Under the pieces are notes generated by a model. It saw only the letters and a program-made list of their open reading frames with translations, made no database searches and had not been told where the DNA came from. The translations under genes and the position numbers were made by a program. Shown piece by piece: positions 1 through 9,968 of a stretch of DNA of 64,000 nt (position 1 is the first letter of the stretch; each line of letters begins with the position of its first letter). The DNA lies in the NCBI RefSeq assembly GCF_050947875.1, contig NC_134574.1:109789969-109853968 (forward strand). Reading direction: 5' to 3'. The stretch is from Dermacentor variabilis. Lineage: Eukaryota; Arthropoda; Arachnida; Ixodida; Ixodidae.

Positions 1-41
1 GCCTTCAACGGAATCGTCAAAGTCACTGTCAAGTTCACCCT
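1..41 (+). CDS. Partial Ser-rich exon, likely upstream part of the THAP gene
   Basis: The window opens inside what looks like an exon, followed at 42 by a good splice donor (GTGAGT). In the frame starting at base 2 it reads PSTESSKSLSSSSP and ends with one base of a split codon. The exon at 1006 needs exactly such a phase-1 partner. The Ser/Pro-rich composition resembles the exon at 15191-15411, which also precedes a THAP exon with the same phase. It is too short to prove coding; the other frames are also open. Confidence 0.35.
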
Positions 42-1005
42 GTGAGTTGGCCAAATTAACAGTTCGTATGCCCGTTCTGTAGCCGCAGGCAAGTTTGGCG
101 CACTCTTTCTAAGAATGTTCCCCTATGTACTGTTACAACATGGAGAAAATGTCAACTTATTAATTATGTATAAGGCGTTATGCAGACAAAGCAAAAGCCA
201 AGATGGGGCAGAAGCTTGTATGGCTCCTAAATTTAAAGCTCAATCCTCATCTCAAGAAGCCAACAAACATTCTTTGTCGTCACCAGTCACGTGACAATGC
301 TTCACTTTTGCCAGTCATGGCTGTGAGTGGAGCCTCCTCTCTGTTCGCACACTGTGAGATAGCTAAACAAATTTTAAGTAAGTACAGGGCATAATTGTGT
401 CTGCACGTGATGACTCATGCAGCAGACGTACGGGCTGACACTCCGCTGTCAGCACCTGTTACACGTGCAGAATTATCCTGTAGGGCACTTGTCTCGGCAG
501 TGCTCGTACCATGTTTCCCAAAGTGCCAAGAATCCGATGCCAGAGCTTTGAAGGCTGACTGCAGTGAAATTTTTGGCTGTGTAAGGAGTCTATAGTTTAA
601 CATATTGTAAATATAAAGCAGCCTTTATGCAAAACTTGACATTAGAAATACGACTGTAGGTGTTGGAAAAGTCTCGCAAAATCCCACATTTGTGATGCCA
701 AAATTCAAATAAAAGAAAGACCATTACTGCTTGGCAGAAGTGACATGTGACTCAGATTGTGTGACTCGTCAGTATGGCCTCTGAGATTGGGTGCTGCCTG
801 TAGCACGCAGAAAAAGTTCTGAGCCGGCATGCTGGGACTTTTGTCATAACCACTAACTGCCAATCGCACGTGTTGTCTCTGTTGTTGAAGGCCAATAGTA
901 AGAAAATGAGACAATTATAACAGCCCTCCAGCTTTGTCAAGATTGTTTAAATATATATACTACTAAAGTGACATTATAATCGCTTGGTCTTGTCTGCTAA
1001 CACAG
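42..1005 (+). other. Intron, no recognised content
   Basis: Intron between the partial edge exon and the first THAP exon, ending in an AG acceptor at 1004-1005. Short open frames occur on both strands but none resembles a known family and no repeat ends were recognised. Confidence 0.35.
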
Positions 1006-1087
1006 GGCTTCGCAACACAAAGTGCTGCGTGAGCACATGCACCAACCACACCGCCATGATCCAAGATGGAGTGCTTTCGTTTCACAG
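1006..1087 (+). CDS. THAP domain A, first half (Cys-pair exon)
   Basis: Acceptor AG at 1004-1005, donor GTGAGC from 1088. Translated after two bases of a split codon it reads LRNTKCCVSTCTNHTAMIQ and on to LSFHR. KCCVSTC supplies the first two zinc-binding Cys of a C2CH THAP zinc finger, a sequence-specific DNA-binding domain found in nuclear regulators and in P-element-type transposases. The exon ends in phase 2 and joins the exon at 4552 to give FHR-FPRN, a typical THAP position. The homologous exon at 19629 has the same boundaries and phases, 6 bases longer. The ORF is too short to stand out alone; the call rests on motif plus splice logic. Confidence 0.72.
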
Positions 1088-1294
1088 GTGAGCATCTGGG
1101 TGAAGCATTCACTGTGAGCACAGTATTAATGTCTTTCTTCACACATGCCAGTGCCTCGAGGACCTAAGACTCCTGTTGCCTGGCTGCCTGACTCAGGAGG
1201 AGGGCCATAGCATTACAAGATTAATTGAGGGAATTTCGAAGATGCGATCGTTCAGATACTGTGCGAGTGACATTTAGCACATTTATTTGTCTAC

Positions 1295-2083
1295 TACAGT
1301 AGACTTCCATTAATTTGACTCTGGTTAATTTTATTATTCGGTTTATTCGATCCCACTCGAAGGTCCCGGCCTGCGCCCATGCATTTCTTTGGGCCGAAAC
1401 TTTTGTTATTTCGATTCTGAAATTGGCCTTCACTGGATAATTCGAACTTGACCAGTCAGCACGCACATGCTTAACCCCCAAGTGACTCCCATAGTGGCAG
1501 CGTCTGGCTCGCAGGAACACATATGTCATATCTTCCGCTGAAAACGCGTATTTTCAACTTGCCCTAAGAAGATTTTCAAGTGAGAACCATAGCCCATAAT
1601 GTCTGATTACTGTATTTACACAATTCTAACACGCCCCTCCCCCCCCCTTTTTTTTTGACAATGTTGCGCCGTAAATTGCCTGCGCAGTGTCAATCGGACA
1701 CAATACATAAATCGCCTTAGCAGTGTTCAGGTGCTTTACGGCATATCATGGATGTGTCGCGGCGAAGCTGACTTTTAGGAAACTGGCCGCCATTGTGCAA
1801 CACATAAATTAAACCCTTGCTCATTTTTCTTGCTAAAAAATTGGGTGCGCTTAAGACTTCTACTTTGTTTAGGAGCTTTAGTCTATGTTAGTTACCTGCT
1901 TTGGACACATATAAAGTGGATGTGTGTTTCGTTAGGGGGCGCGTTAGAATCGGGAAACTACAGTGCCAAATGAATCAGCTGCGCGTTTTGAGCTTTCGCT
2001 GCATCTTGTTTAATTAGACGGGCCAGATAATTCTATCAGTTTTGTCGGTCCCGTCAGGGCCGAACTAATGGATGTCTACTGTA
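1295..2083. mobile_element. TIR DNA element (MITE), interrupted by a second one
   Basis: The left end reads TACAGTAGACTTCCATTA and the right end is its near-perfect reverse complement (ATGGATGTCTACTGTA), with TA at both outer borders as in pogo/mariner-type insertions. About 430 bases belong to this element; the rest is the element at 1608-1965. No transposase is recognisable. Confidence 0.72.
1608..1965. mobile_element. Nested MITE, TACTGTATTTACAC-type ends
   Basis: Left terminus TACTGTATTTACACAATTC followed by TAACACGCCCC; the right terminus is the imperfect inverse (GGGGGCGCGTTAGAATC, then ACTACAGTG). It lies inside the element at 1295-2083. The ends resemble the TACCGTATTTAC ends of the pogo-like elements at 5099, 6567 and 29523, suggesting mobilisation by a related transposase (inference). 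Confidence 0.65.
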
Positions 2084-2229
2084 TTCGTGCCTGTGTGCAG
2101 CTGCCGACTTTCCCGAATTTTCCGTAAAGGTTGAGACATGTAAATTTCCGTAAGTTCAGGATTGTTCTCAGATTTTACGAATCTTGCATCAAGTTTTACG
2201 AAACGGTTTTCTGTCAGTGAAAAAAAGGC

Positions 2230-3436
2230 TTAGAGGGGTCCAGAACCACTTTTTATCGAAGTCGAGAAGCGCACTTGAAGTTAAAATGGACTATTTCAGA
2301 AACACTTTGCTGCTAGAAGTACTTCAATGCATTCAGTAGAAGCAGAGTTATTAGCATTAAAAGGCTGCCTATGGTCACCTTCTTCAATGCCTTGCACTGT
2401 GAAGGCTACGGCGGAGTGGGGTATGCCCACAACGCTCTGCGTACTGAATGTCACCGAGGCGTGCAGTCAAAATTTGATTTTCGATGTTCACGTAGGCGTC
2501 ACTATTTCCGATTTCGGCACCTACAACGCGCCGAACGTGGTTGTCCCCAGCAAGCCACAGTGCGCCAAATGAGCAGACTCGTTTCTACACCCCGTGGCAG
2601 CCGCAGTATCTACGCTACTTAGCAGATGACATCTACATGCAACTAGTCTGTATGTGCAGCATTTGCTTCACGCACAACAGTACTTGAGTACGCACTCATG
2701 CTCGTATGCTCTAGTCTGGCCATGCTATACGTTGTGTCCTGCCGACCTGTCCTGTTGGCTGACGGATAGTAGCCACGTCCAACTTGCACATTTTTAAGTG
2801 CTATCAATACCTCAGTACAAAGTGAAGTCTGCCAAGGTGTCCAACCAAGAGTGGCCAGGAGTGAGCGTGCGCTGGCGAGTGTGCGTGTGGTCTCACCTTA
2901 AGTTTCCCAAGGTTCGAGGCTAGTTGAGTATTCAAAACTAATTGAAGTTAGCAAGACCTGACAGCTATGACACTGATAAGCAGGGTGGCCAAAGTTTAGT
3001 TCCGACGCGGGTAACCACAGCCGAGCATGAGCAGGCGATAGCCAGCCCCTGAAAGTGCGCAGTACTTATCGAAACTTGAAAGCATGTTCTCGCTTGCTTC
3101 AGCCTGTTCATTAAACTTTGTCAATAAATATAGACAGTAACAGTAGGAAGAAGCACGCTGATCCAAACACACTTTTTGATTGATGTCAGCTATTGGCCAA
3201 TAGCAGCAGCATGTGCGAATATGCTATATGACGATATATTGTACCCCAAAAGCGTGAGGAGCAGGCTTCTTTTGAAAAGAGAGTGCTTGAGAAGAAGGTG
3301 AATTTGCAGTCTGCTTGCAAGCTCCACACACCGCATGTGACTGCAAAATTTAGTTCAGTTGTTCACAGTAGCATATGCTATCCACAGACTGCATTTTTTT
3401 TCAGCAAGTTGGAGGGGTGCTTTAGGGCCCCTTTAA
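2230..3436. mobile_element. TTAA-flanked MITE carrying a foreign insertion
   Basis: Diverged copy of the element at 13449-14112. It begins near CTTAGAGGGGTCCAGAACC and ends GGGCCCCTTTAA. Two blocks match the other copy (about 2230-2625 and 3190-3436). The roughly 550 bases between them are absent from the other copy and are most simply a later insertion of unknown identity. The open frames at 2327-2572 and 2371-2622 lie in repeat sequence and are not genes. Confidence 0.7.
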
Positions 3437-4551
3437 AGGCATGAGAGATGGAGCAGTTCTAGATTGTAAAAAATGTATCCAGAAAAGAAATTGTGATAAT
3501 ACCTGTATGGCACTCTAATTTTTGGCAGCACACAATATTTCTTAGGGATACTTGCTTCGAGCAAGCTTATTTGGACAAATTTTTGAAGCAGGCGAAACCA
3601 GCCGGTAATGTTGCTTGTCGATCTTAGCTGTTCAAAGTTTGCTACTGCTTGTGTTCTGGGCCTAAAAATAAAGCATTGTTGATGAAGTGTGTGTGTAGAC
3701 CCCACAAAAAAAATGTGTGCTCAGGCAAACCCTTCAGACAGTGCATATTATCACCCCTTCCCCCCTCCCCCTTGATACACCATGTCCATGTTTCTAGCCA
3801 TCAGATGGTGCCATAGCATTTACCGCTGACAACATGGAATGCATACTTACTGGCAATGACGGCACATGAAATCTATGTCTAGTACGCTCTGGTTAAAGCA
3901 TTGCGCTTGCGGCATGCCTAAAATTTTTTTACGGGTGTACGATTGCATTTTTTTCAGGCAGTGAAGGTTTATCGCTACTTTTTTTTCATGATGTCATGCC
4001 AGCGAGATGCGACAGCATGACAGGGTCCATCTGTAGCATCGCGTGTCACTGCTGTTTGAATTTTGCGTACAGGCGGTTCACTCCTTGGTATGTGCTTCGC
4101 ATGCCAGCACAACAAGCACAGCACTATGCAATGCAGAAACTACTAAAATGTGAGAGCGCGGCTGGCACATGATTGAGCAGAAAGTAAACCTTTTGACCAC
4201 CTAGTGCGTAGCTGTCAAGGATAACATCAGCGAGTTTGTTTTTCTGAGGATCCAATAGAACTGGATGAGTAGGACTTTCTTCCATGCTCTAATGCAATGA
4301 AATGATCTTTACAACATTAGTGTTTGAGTACTAGTAATATAATTATAATGCAGAGTTGTGACGCCATCAGGCTGGTACTAGAATGTCCCAGTAGAGTCCC
4401 AAATCGTTTCTCGTTTTGTTCTCTGTTCTTGATAATATTGACGCCTTAGACATTTTTGCGTATTATTCTATCACTGTAGCTTCACTTAATATTTGCCTTT
4501 AGTGTCCCTTTGAGGAGCTATAATCATATACAATGGTGTATGCACCACCAG
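3437..4551 (+). other. Remainder of the THAP A intron
   Basis: AT-rich intronic sequence ahead of the acceptor at 4550-4551. No domain, RNA gene or clear element end was recognised. Confidence 0.4.
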
Positions 4552-4744
4552 GTTTCCAAGGAACCCTGGGCTGAAAGCAAAGTGGATGAAAGTCGTAGGT
4601 CGCAAGCAGTGGCCATCAAAATGGTGGACAGCCATCTGCTCTGACCACTTCATCCCCGAAGACTTTGTCAGTGGGCATGCAGCTCTGGGCATGCTGAAGC
4701 CAAAGGCTGTCCCGTCCATCTTTTGGGACAGAGGCATTCCTATG
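4552..4744 (+). CDS. THAP domain A, second half (C-x2-H and AVPSIF box)
   Basis: The exon begins after CACCAG and ends before a GTTCGT donor. It reads FPRNPGLKAKWMKVVGRKQW, then AICSDHF, LKPKAVPSIF and WDRGIPM. It holds the invariant Pro, the conserved Trp of the KxxW segment, the CSDH zinc ligands followed by Phe, and the AVPSIF box that closes THAP domains. With the 1006 exon it completes a domain of about 80 residues. It is exactly 193 bases long, like its paralogue at 22928-23120, and ends in phase 0, matching the exon at 9969. DNA binding is expected from the family; the target is unknown. Confidence 0.82.
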
Positions 4745-5098
4745 GTTCGTAACATGCTGCTCCTTGCCTTCTCTTCAACTTGTCTTATTTAACAATAATT
4801 TACAGTGAACCCTCATCATAATGAGCTCACTGACACAGGGAGGGGGGTGGGGAAGACTCATTAATGGTATTTTGGTATAAAAGGTGGTATAAAAGGCACC
4901 CACTGTCAGAGTCACGCTCCACAGTGTGGTGGTGGTGATGACGAACGATGACTGACCGCCGAGCAGCTGTCCTTGTGGACATTTATTTGGTGTGGTGATC
5001 AATGTTGCCCACTGAGCCTGGCAAGCCCCCGAGCCTGGCGGGCTAACGGAGATTATGCCCAAGGGGCTTCACATGCTCGTTACCATGAAGAGCAATAG

Positions 5099-5582
5099 TA
5101 CCGTATTTACTCGCACAATGCTCGTACTTTTTTCTCGCAGAAAATTAATGCAAACTTGGGGGGTGTGGTAACTAGTATGGGGGGAACATTTTCAGATAGA
5201 ATGTTATGATGTTAAATGGAAAAATGAATATTGAAATGAAAAGTAAAATAGTTGAATATCGGGCTTCCTACACCAGCCACTGTGAACTGAAACAGAATAA
5301 TAGTTCCAAACTGCACTTGCCTTTGTAATAAGGGCACACTGTTCTGCACAAGCAGGAACTGCGAAGGCCCTTTATTTGTGGACGCTAGCTGAACCTAAGG
5401 TCACTGATCGACTAAAGTGACTCTGACCCAACCTTTTTAGAGTCGGTGTCAACACTGACGTCAATACAAGCAGACTGTCACTGCATTAATTTTCGAGGGT
5501 GCAATGATTACTCTATAAAAAAAGTCATAATATTTTTATGGCCAATGTGGGGAAGGCGAGTATTGTGCGAGTGACTACGGTA
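5099..5582. mobile_element. Non-autonomous pogo-like MITE
   Basis: Left end TACCGTATTTACTCGCACAA, right end inverted (GTGCGAGTGACTACGGTA), with TA at both borders. 484 bases, no coding capacity. The terminal sequence matches the transposase-bearing relics at 6567 and 29523 over the first 12 bases or so, so it is probably a deletion derivative of that group. Confidence 0.8.
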
Positions 5583-6116
5583 TACTTTTCATTTGATAAG
5601 TCCATATGGTTGGCCACTTCCATTGTGATCTAAATTAACCATTGAGAGACCTGAGCCCATCACCGTGCAGCTATAGCCAGCTCACCGTCATTATGGCTTA
5701 TGTATTGGTGCAGAAGAGAGAGAGAAAAAGCAAGGGGGAAGAAATGTGCGGAGGTCTATGAGTTGGGCAGAAAGGCTAAGAAAACACTTGTGGTGTTTCC
5801 AGAGTATGACCTAGTGTTCTTTTTTTGTTTTTTAATCTGGAGAAACCATCTTGCATCATATTTTCATAATCGTGCTCTGAATATAAGGTAGAGCAAGTTT
5901 TGTTTCGAGGGCAGTACGTTCACATCTGTTCTCAAAATATAACATGCATTCTTGCTCTTCATTATGAGGTTCAGGCTTAACTACTAAGTGACTGAGCTGG
6001 GCAGGAAAGCCAGCATCTTGGCGTAGTGGATGCTGTGGCAACTGAATGAGCTACCGCATTGGCTCAACATGACATTGCTCTTTTGCTAGTTAGCACGATT
6101 GATTGCACCTACGATC

Positions 6117-6235
6117 TTAGGCTGCGGTGGCCGAATTTCAGCTGGAGTGAAATGGTAAAATGTTGGTGTACTTATAGGTTTAAGTGCACTATAAATAAGC
6201 TAATTGGTGGTCAAACCTGATCCAGAACATACCAC
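6117..6235 (+). repeat. Degenerate fragment of the tRNA-derived SINE
   Basis: Diverged matches to the body of the SINE at 22271-22505 (GGCTGCGGTGGCCGAATTTC, then GTGTACTTA...TTTAAGTGCAC...GGTGGTCA). The tRNA-like head is missing. The surrounding intron (5583-6566) shows nothing else recognisable. Confidence 0.5.
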
Positions 6236-6566
6236 TGTGGTGTTCTTTTTTCAAGATTTCTCTGATGCTTTCCGAAGGTTTCCTATATGCAATTTCGATT
6301 GTGCCAGAATAGGGAAAGGGGAATGGTGGGAGGCTGTAATGAGCAATACTAAATGAGTGTATACTCTTAGTGCACCTCTACAAAACTCATATTTTAATAA
6401 TTTGGTGGAGGAAGATGGATCTGTAGTAAGGAAAATGACGGACAATCTTTCTTGATTTTCGTGCCAAAACTCAGCGCCGCTATGTCAGTGTGACGTCATT
6501 GATTTCAGTGTACTTTCTTGTTTCTTGGTCAATTTCTTTTGACGCAGAGAACTTGCCAAAGCTTGC

Positions 6567-7357
6567 TACCGTATTTACTCGATTCTAAGCACCCCCTTTC
6601 TTTCACGATCGCGATGCCCAAAGTGAGGGGGGGTGCTTAGATTCGACAAATCTAGAATGACCCCCCCCCTTCCCTCTTTTCGCTGCTACATCACGACGAG
6701 ATAGGTACGAGAAATAACATTTTATTTTGCAAACATTCAAAAGAAAAATCGGTGCACACAGTGAATCCACCGCTTGTGTAGGATGCTCAGTCACTATCAC
6801 TGCCACTTGAGTTCGTCGCACCGCTTGAACTGCTGCTCTCGGTATCCCACAGCAGGTCGTCTTCCGTACCGTCGTTCCACTTCTTAAATGATTTGACCAC
6901 AACGTTCACTTGGACCCTCTTCCACGCGTCCAAAATCCACTTTGCAATGGTTGATGGGGACGTTTTCTGCAGCTTTCCCCTAGGCGTCTTCTTCCGGTCA
7001 GGGTTTTGCACCCACTCTTCGTACTCCTGTCGGAGATTGGCTCTGAAGGGCTTGTTGACTGAAACGTCGAGGGGTTGCAGCACAGGCATCACGTCACCTG
7101 GAATCACAACCACGTCGCTATTGATGTTCCGAAACTTTGTCTTTACCTCCGGGGTCAGATGGCCGCGAAATGCGTCCAACAGAAGCATTGACCGCTTGCC
7201 TGCAGGTCCGCCGAGCAATGATTCCAGAGTGGGCAAGCGTGTTTGGTGGCCTTGGCTACGCGCTCTTCCTAACAAATACGGGGGTGCTTAGATTCGCATG
7301 CAAACTTTTTCGCGAAAATGAAGGGGGCGGGGTGCTTAGAATTGCGAAAATACAATA
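6567..7357 (-). mobile_element. Internally deleted pogo/Tigger-like transposon
   Basis: Terminal inverted repeats start TACCGTATTTACTCGATTC on the left and TATTGTATTTTCGCAATTC on the right (read inward), both followed by TAAGCACCCC, with TA borders. Between them lies only the C-terminal part of a DDE transposase on the minus strand. The 5' half of the gene is missing: the reading frame meets the right terminal repeat at about 7280. Confidence 0.85.
6787..7290 (-). pseudogene. Pogo/Tigger DDE transposase, C-terminal fragment
   Basis: About 162 codons open to the stop at 6787. It contains SMLLLDAFRGHLT (segment with a catalytic Asp), VVVIPGDVMPVLQPLDVSVN (the hallmark with the last catalytic Asp), and an acidic Ser-rich tail ending GSDSD. 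Full transposases of this superfamily have an N-terminal HTH DNA-binding region and a first catalytic Asp; both are absent, so it cannot transpose itself. The plus-strand frames over the same bases are shadows. Confidence 0.85.
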
Positions 7358-7785
7358 TATAGGCTGCGGGCTCATTTACAGAGGTCGTGCGAGCTGTTCG
7401 GAGTGAGTCGTTCGGCTGCTCAATCTTTCATCCGTGCTACTGCAGCTGCAAATATGACAATGTTGGTGCGAGCAAACGTGAACAGCACCAATCGCTAGAC
7501 ATTTCTATGTGGTGATGGGCAGGTTGCGCTTGTGGATGTGAACATTGTTCACCGTGAGTCGCGGTCGGTCGTGCAGCCTTTGTCAATCGATCGGTAGTAT
7601 AAATGCGCCTTGAGCCTTTGGCTCTCTTATATTTCGATGGGGCCCTCTCTTATCTATTTACTAACAAACAATTAAGTAGACCTGACTAGAAGTTATTAAG
7701 GATTGTTCAAGTTCTTGAAGTCGCGGAGAGCTGACATGCGGGAACTTCGGAAAGACAGCGTCAACGCCCGCATTTTGTTGTTACG

Positions 7786-8070
7786 TTTTTACAGCGAAGC
7801 TGTTTATGGCTACGTTCTGGCAGATATCGTCTTTGTGGACATAGACCAACAATTTTTTATGTGGGCCGATCGCGAAGATAGTGCAATGCCGGGCCGACCT
7901 GCGCCGGAGGTGAAGCCGATCCTGTAGGCAGTGCAATGCCTAGCCGCGGCGGAGGTGAGGCAGGCGTTAAATGCACTCCCCATACGCGGGCCGATCCCGA
8001 AGGTTGTGAAATGCCGGGCCGACCCGCCGCGGTGATGCAGTTTCAGGGGCTCACATACAGAGCTTCGTTG
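7786..8070. repeat. Dispersed repeat with an internal minisatellite, copy 1
   Basis: Bounded by short inverse motifs (ACAGCGAAGCTGT at the left; CACATACAGAGCTTCG at the right). The middle holds diverged units containing GGGCCGATC, GTGCAATGCC and GGCGGAGGTG. The same architecture recurs at 32778-33112. The open frames here result from repeat units without stops and are not considered genes. Confidence 0.65.
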
Positions 8071-8277
8071 GTCATCCTTGTCTTGTATCCTAAACAGTGG
8101 CGCATACCCACTATGGGGGATTGGCCAAGAAGCAGGCGGTTTTCCACATCCTTCTTCACAGAGTGGAAGAGTACTGATTATTTTTTAGAGCGCAGCTCTT
8201 TGGCGTCCGTTCCTGGGTTTCGCGTCATCGTCGGCCTCGTAACCAGCTCCGCCCCCCTTTCATCCCCTCAGTGTTAG

Positions 8278-8430
8278 CAGCGACCGACTGATACCGCTGG
8301 ATGCCGCTGACGCCGCTAGAGAGTCAAGATAACGTGACTGCATAGAACACCGTCGCCGCCATGCAGAAAGAGGAGGAAAGGGTCCCCCCCCCCTGTATCG
8401 GCGTCAGCGGCATCAGTCAGTCGCTGCTAT
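8278..8430. repeat. Imperfect inverted repeat
   Basis: The left arm near 8278-8320 (GCAGCGACCGACTGATACCG, GATGCCGCTGACGCC) is complementary to the right arm near 8396-8430 (GGCGTCAGCGGCATCAGTCA, GTCGCTGC). About 75 bases of spacer. Possibly the ends of a small foldback element. Confidence 0.55.
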
Positions 8431-8602
8431 CTCTTCCCTCCTCCCTTTATCGTGTTGTCCGCTTGCTGCGCGCGCTTCTGCCCCCATCGTTTGCCGCTGG
8501 GTGTACACGCCGCCCCCCTCCCCCCTCTTCCTGCGAGTCTCCGGTTGTCAAAGCGCCGGCTCGAACTTAATTCCTTTCTTCGCTCCTCCTCCAATGCAAC
8601 CC

Positions 8603-8778
8603 CTGTGCGGTGGCAATCAGAGAGCCAGATCGGTGGCGGCGGATCTGTATATGTGCACCGCCCGAGCCGAAATTGCCGCTGCCGTTCGCCCTGTGCGGTG
8701 GCAATCAGAGAGCCAGATCGGTGGCGGCGGATCTGTATATGTGCACCGCCCGAGCCGAAATTGCCGCTGCCGTTCGCC
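8603..8778. repeat. Perfect 88-base tandem duplication
   Basis: Two head-to-tail copies, 8603-8690 and 8691-8778, each starting CTGTGCGGTGGCAATCAG and ending GCCGCTGCCGTTCGCC. I found no mismatch between them, so the duplication is very recent or an assembly artefact. It lies 33 bases before the small ORF at 8812. Confidence 0.92.
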
Positions 8779-8811
8779 ACTGCGAAATTATCTGCCAGTT
8801 CTTTCTGAGCC

Positions 8812-8979
8812 ATGAGCGAGACGACCGATGGAAGTCCTCCGTCTGCTGCTGCTGCTGCTAAACGAGCTGCCAGAGCAGAGGCCCAGCGCCGTCGCCGTCA
8901 GAATCCAGAGGTGCGTGCCGCCGAAGCAGAAGCTTACCGTCGCCGCCGTCGAGATGATCCAGGAGTACGGGAAATATAA
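8812..8979 (+). CDS. Small Arg/Ala-rich ORF (55 residues), unknown
   Basis: Starts at an ATG in a favourable context (GAGCCATGAGC). It reads MSETTDGSPPSAAAAAKRAA, then RAEAQRRRRQNPEVRAAEAE and AYRRRRRDDPGVREI. Two roughly 17-residue units of RAEA(x)RRRRxxxPxVRA form a repeat resembling highly basic short-repeat (STPR-like) domains, which I infer only from appearance. It lies in an intron of the THAP gene. It may be the 5' exon of a separate gene, a repeat-borne ORF, or chance in GC-rich repeat sequence. The codons are clean and GC-rich, unlike the flanking AT-rich DNA. Confidence 0.4.
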   Translation: MSETTDGSPPSAAAAAKRAARAEAQRRRRQNPEVRAAEAEAYRRRRRDDPGVREI

Positions 8980-9968
8980 AAAAAAAAATTCTGTGATAGC
9001 GCATACATGTGTTGCTCGATTTCTTTGCCTCAATCTATCGAAAAGGCGAAACAGCTTATTTGCTGCGCTCAAATTTCGCATTAGGAAGTAACGTAATCGT
9101 CGGTAATTTTTTTGTCCTACAAGACTTCGTGAGTGGCCGCTTTGCTACTGAAAAGGCGTAATTTACTAATTATACTTAATATACACATTGATGATACGTA
9201 ATATACCTGTTTAGTGTCCTGCTGCTATGAGCGATGGACATCGGGTCTATACAAAGAGATACGAAACCGAAACTGCGTTAGTGCGCGCGAACCATAGAGT
9301 ATGGCGCGAACAGCCTCTTAATTGTCAAAGCCAGCATCATCGCCATTGTCACCACAAAATGTCCACAAAAATATTTCTCTTACGTTTGTGGCGACTACTT
9401 TGTTCTACGCTACCACCTACAACGCGCCGCTTTGCTTACGTAAACTAATTCGAAAAAAGAAAAAGTATATTTTCCGAGTTAAGCTTGCCGCAGTGGAGTC
9501 GCGTCACATGTTTCTGGAGCTCGCTTGCGTCGCAGGACGAACTGGTTAGTCGACTTGAGGGCAAGCACGTCATTTCGTTTGCGATTGTTATTCCTTCAAG
9601 AATTTCTGTATATCAAAAGCAAATGCGACGCGCGGAGGAACCGTTGATACAGCGCGATAAGGTGCTACCTGACAGTGACGATGACGGTCATTAAGTATGT
9701 GAATAAATTTGCGCTCTGTGGTGGTGAATTGCGCACGTTAGATTTGCGTGCGCGATATTTTCTTTTTTTGAACCCATGCGTTTGATTCGGAGGCGTTTTG
9801 GAATCGGTTAAAAGCGTATCTTCATGATGTCTTCACCTGTGGATGTAGCTTCGGCCAAAAGCATCGGGACAGGATTCCTTCTACGGCTCTTTTTGACTAC
9901 TGACATGTTGCACTCCTGTATTCTGAAAGTGCACATATCCGATAGCAATACTTGCTGCATCTGTGCAG
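8980..9968 (+). other. Intron remainder before the large repeat exon
   Basis: No recognisable gene or element. It ends in the acceptor CTGTGCAG at 9961-9968. Confidence 0.4.

Noticed and set aside
7936..8861. Overlapping frames of 70-130 codons on both strands
   Set aside because: They lie in GC-rich repeats and the 88-base tandem duplication; only the 8812 frame has a plausible start context and internal protein repeat.
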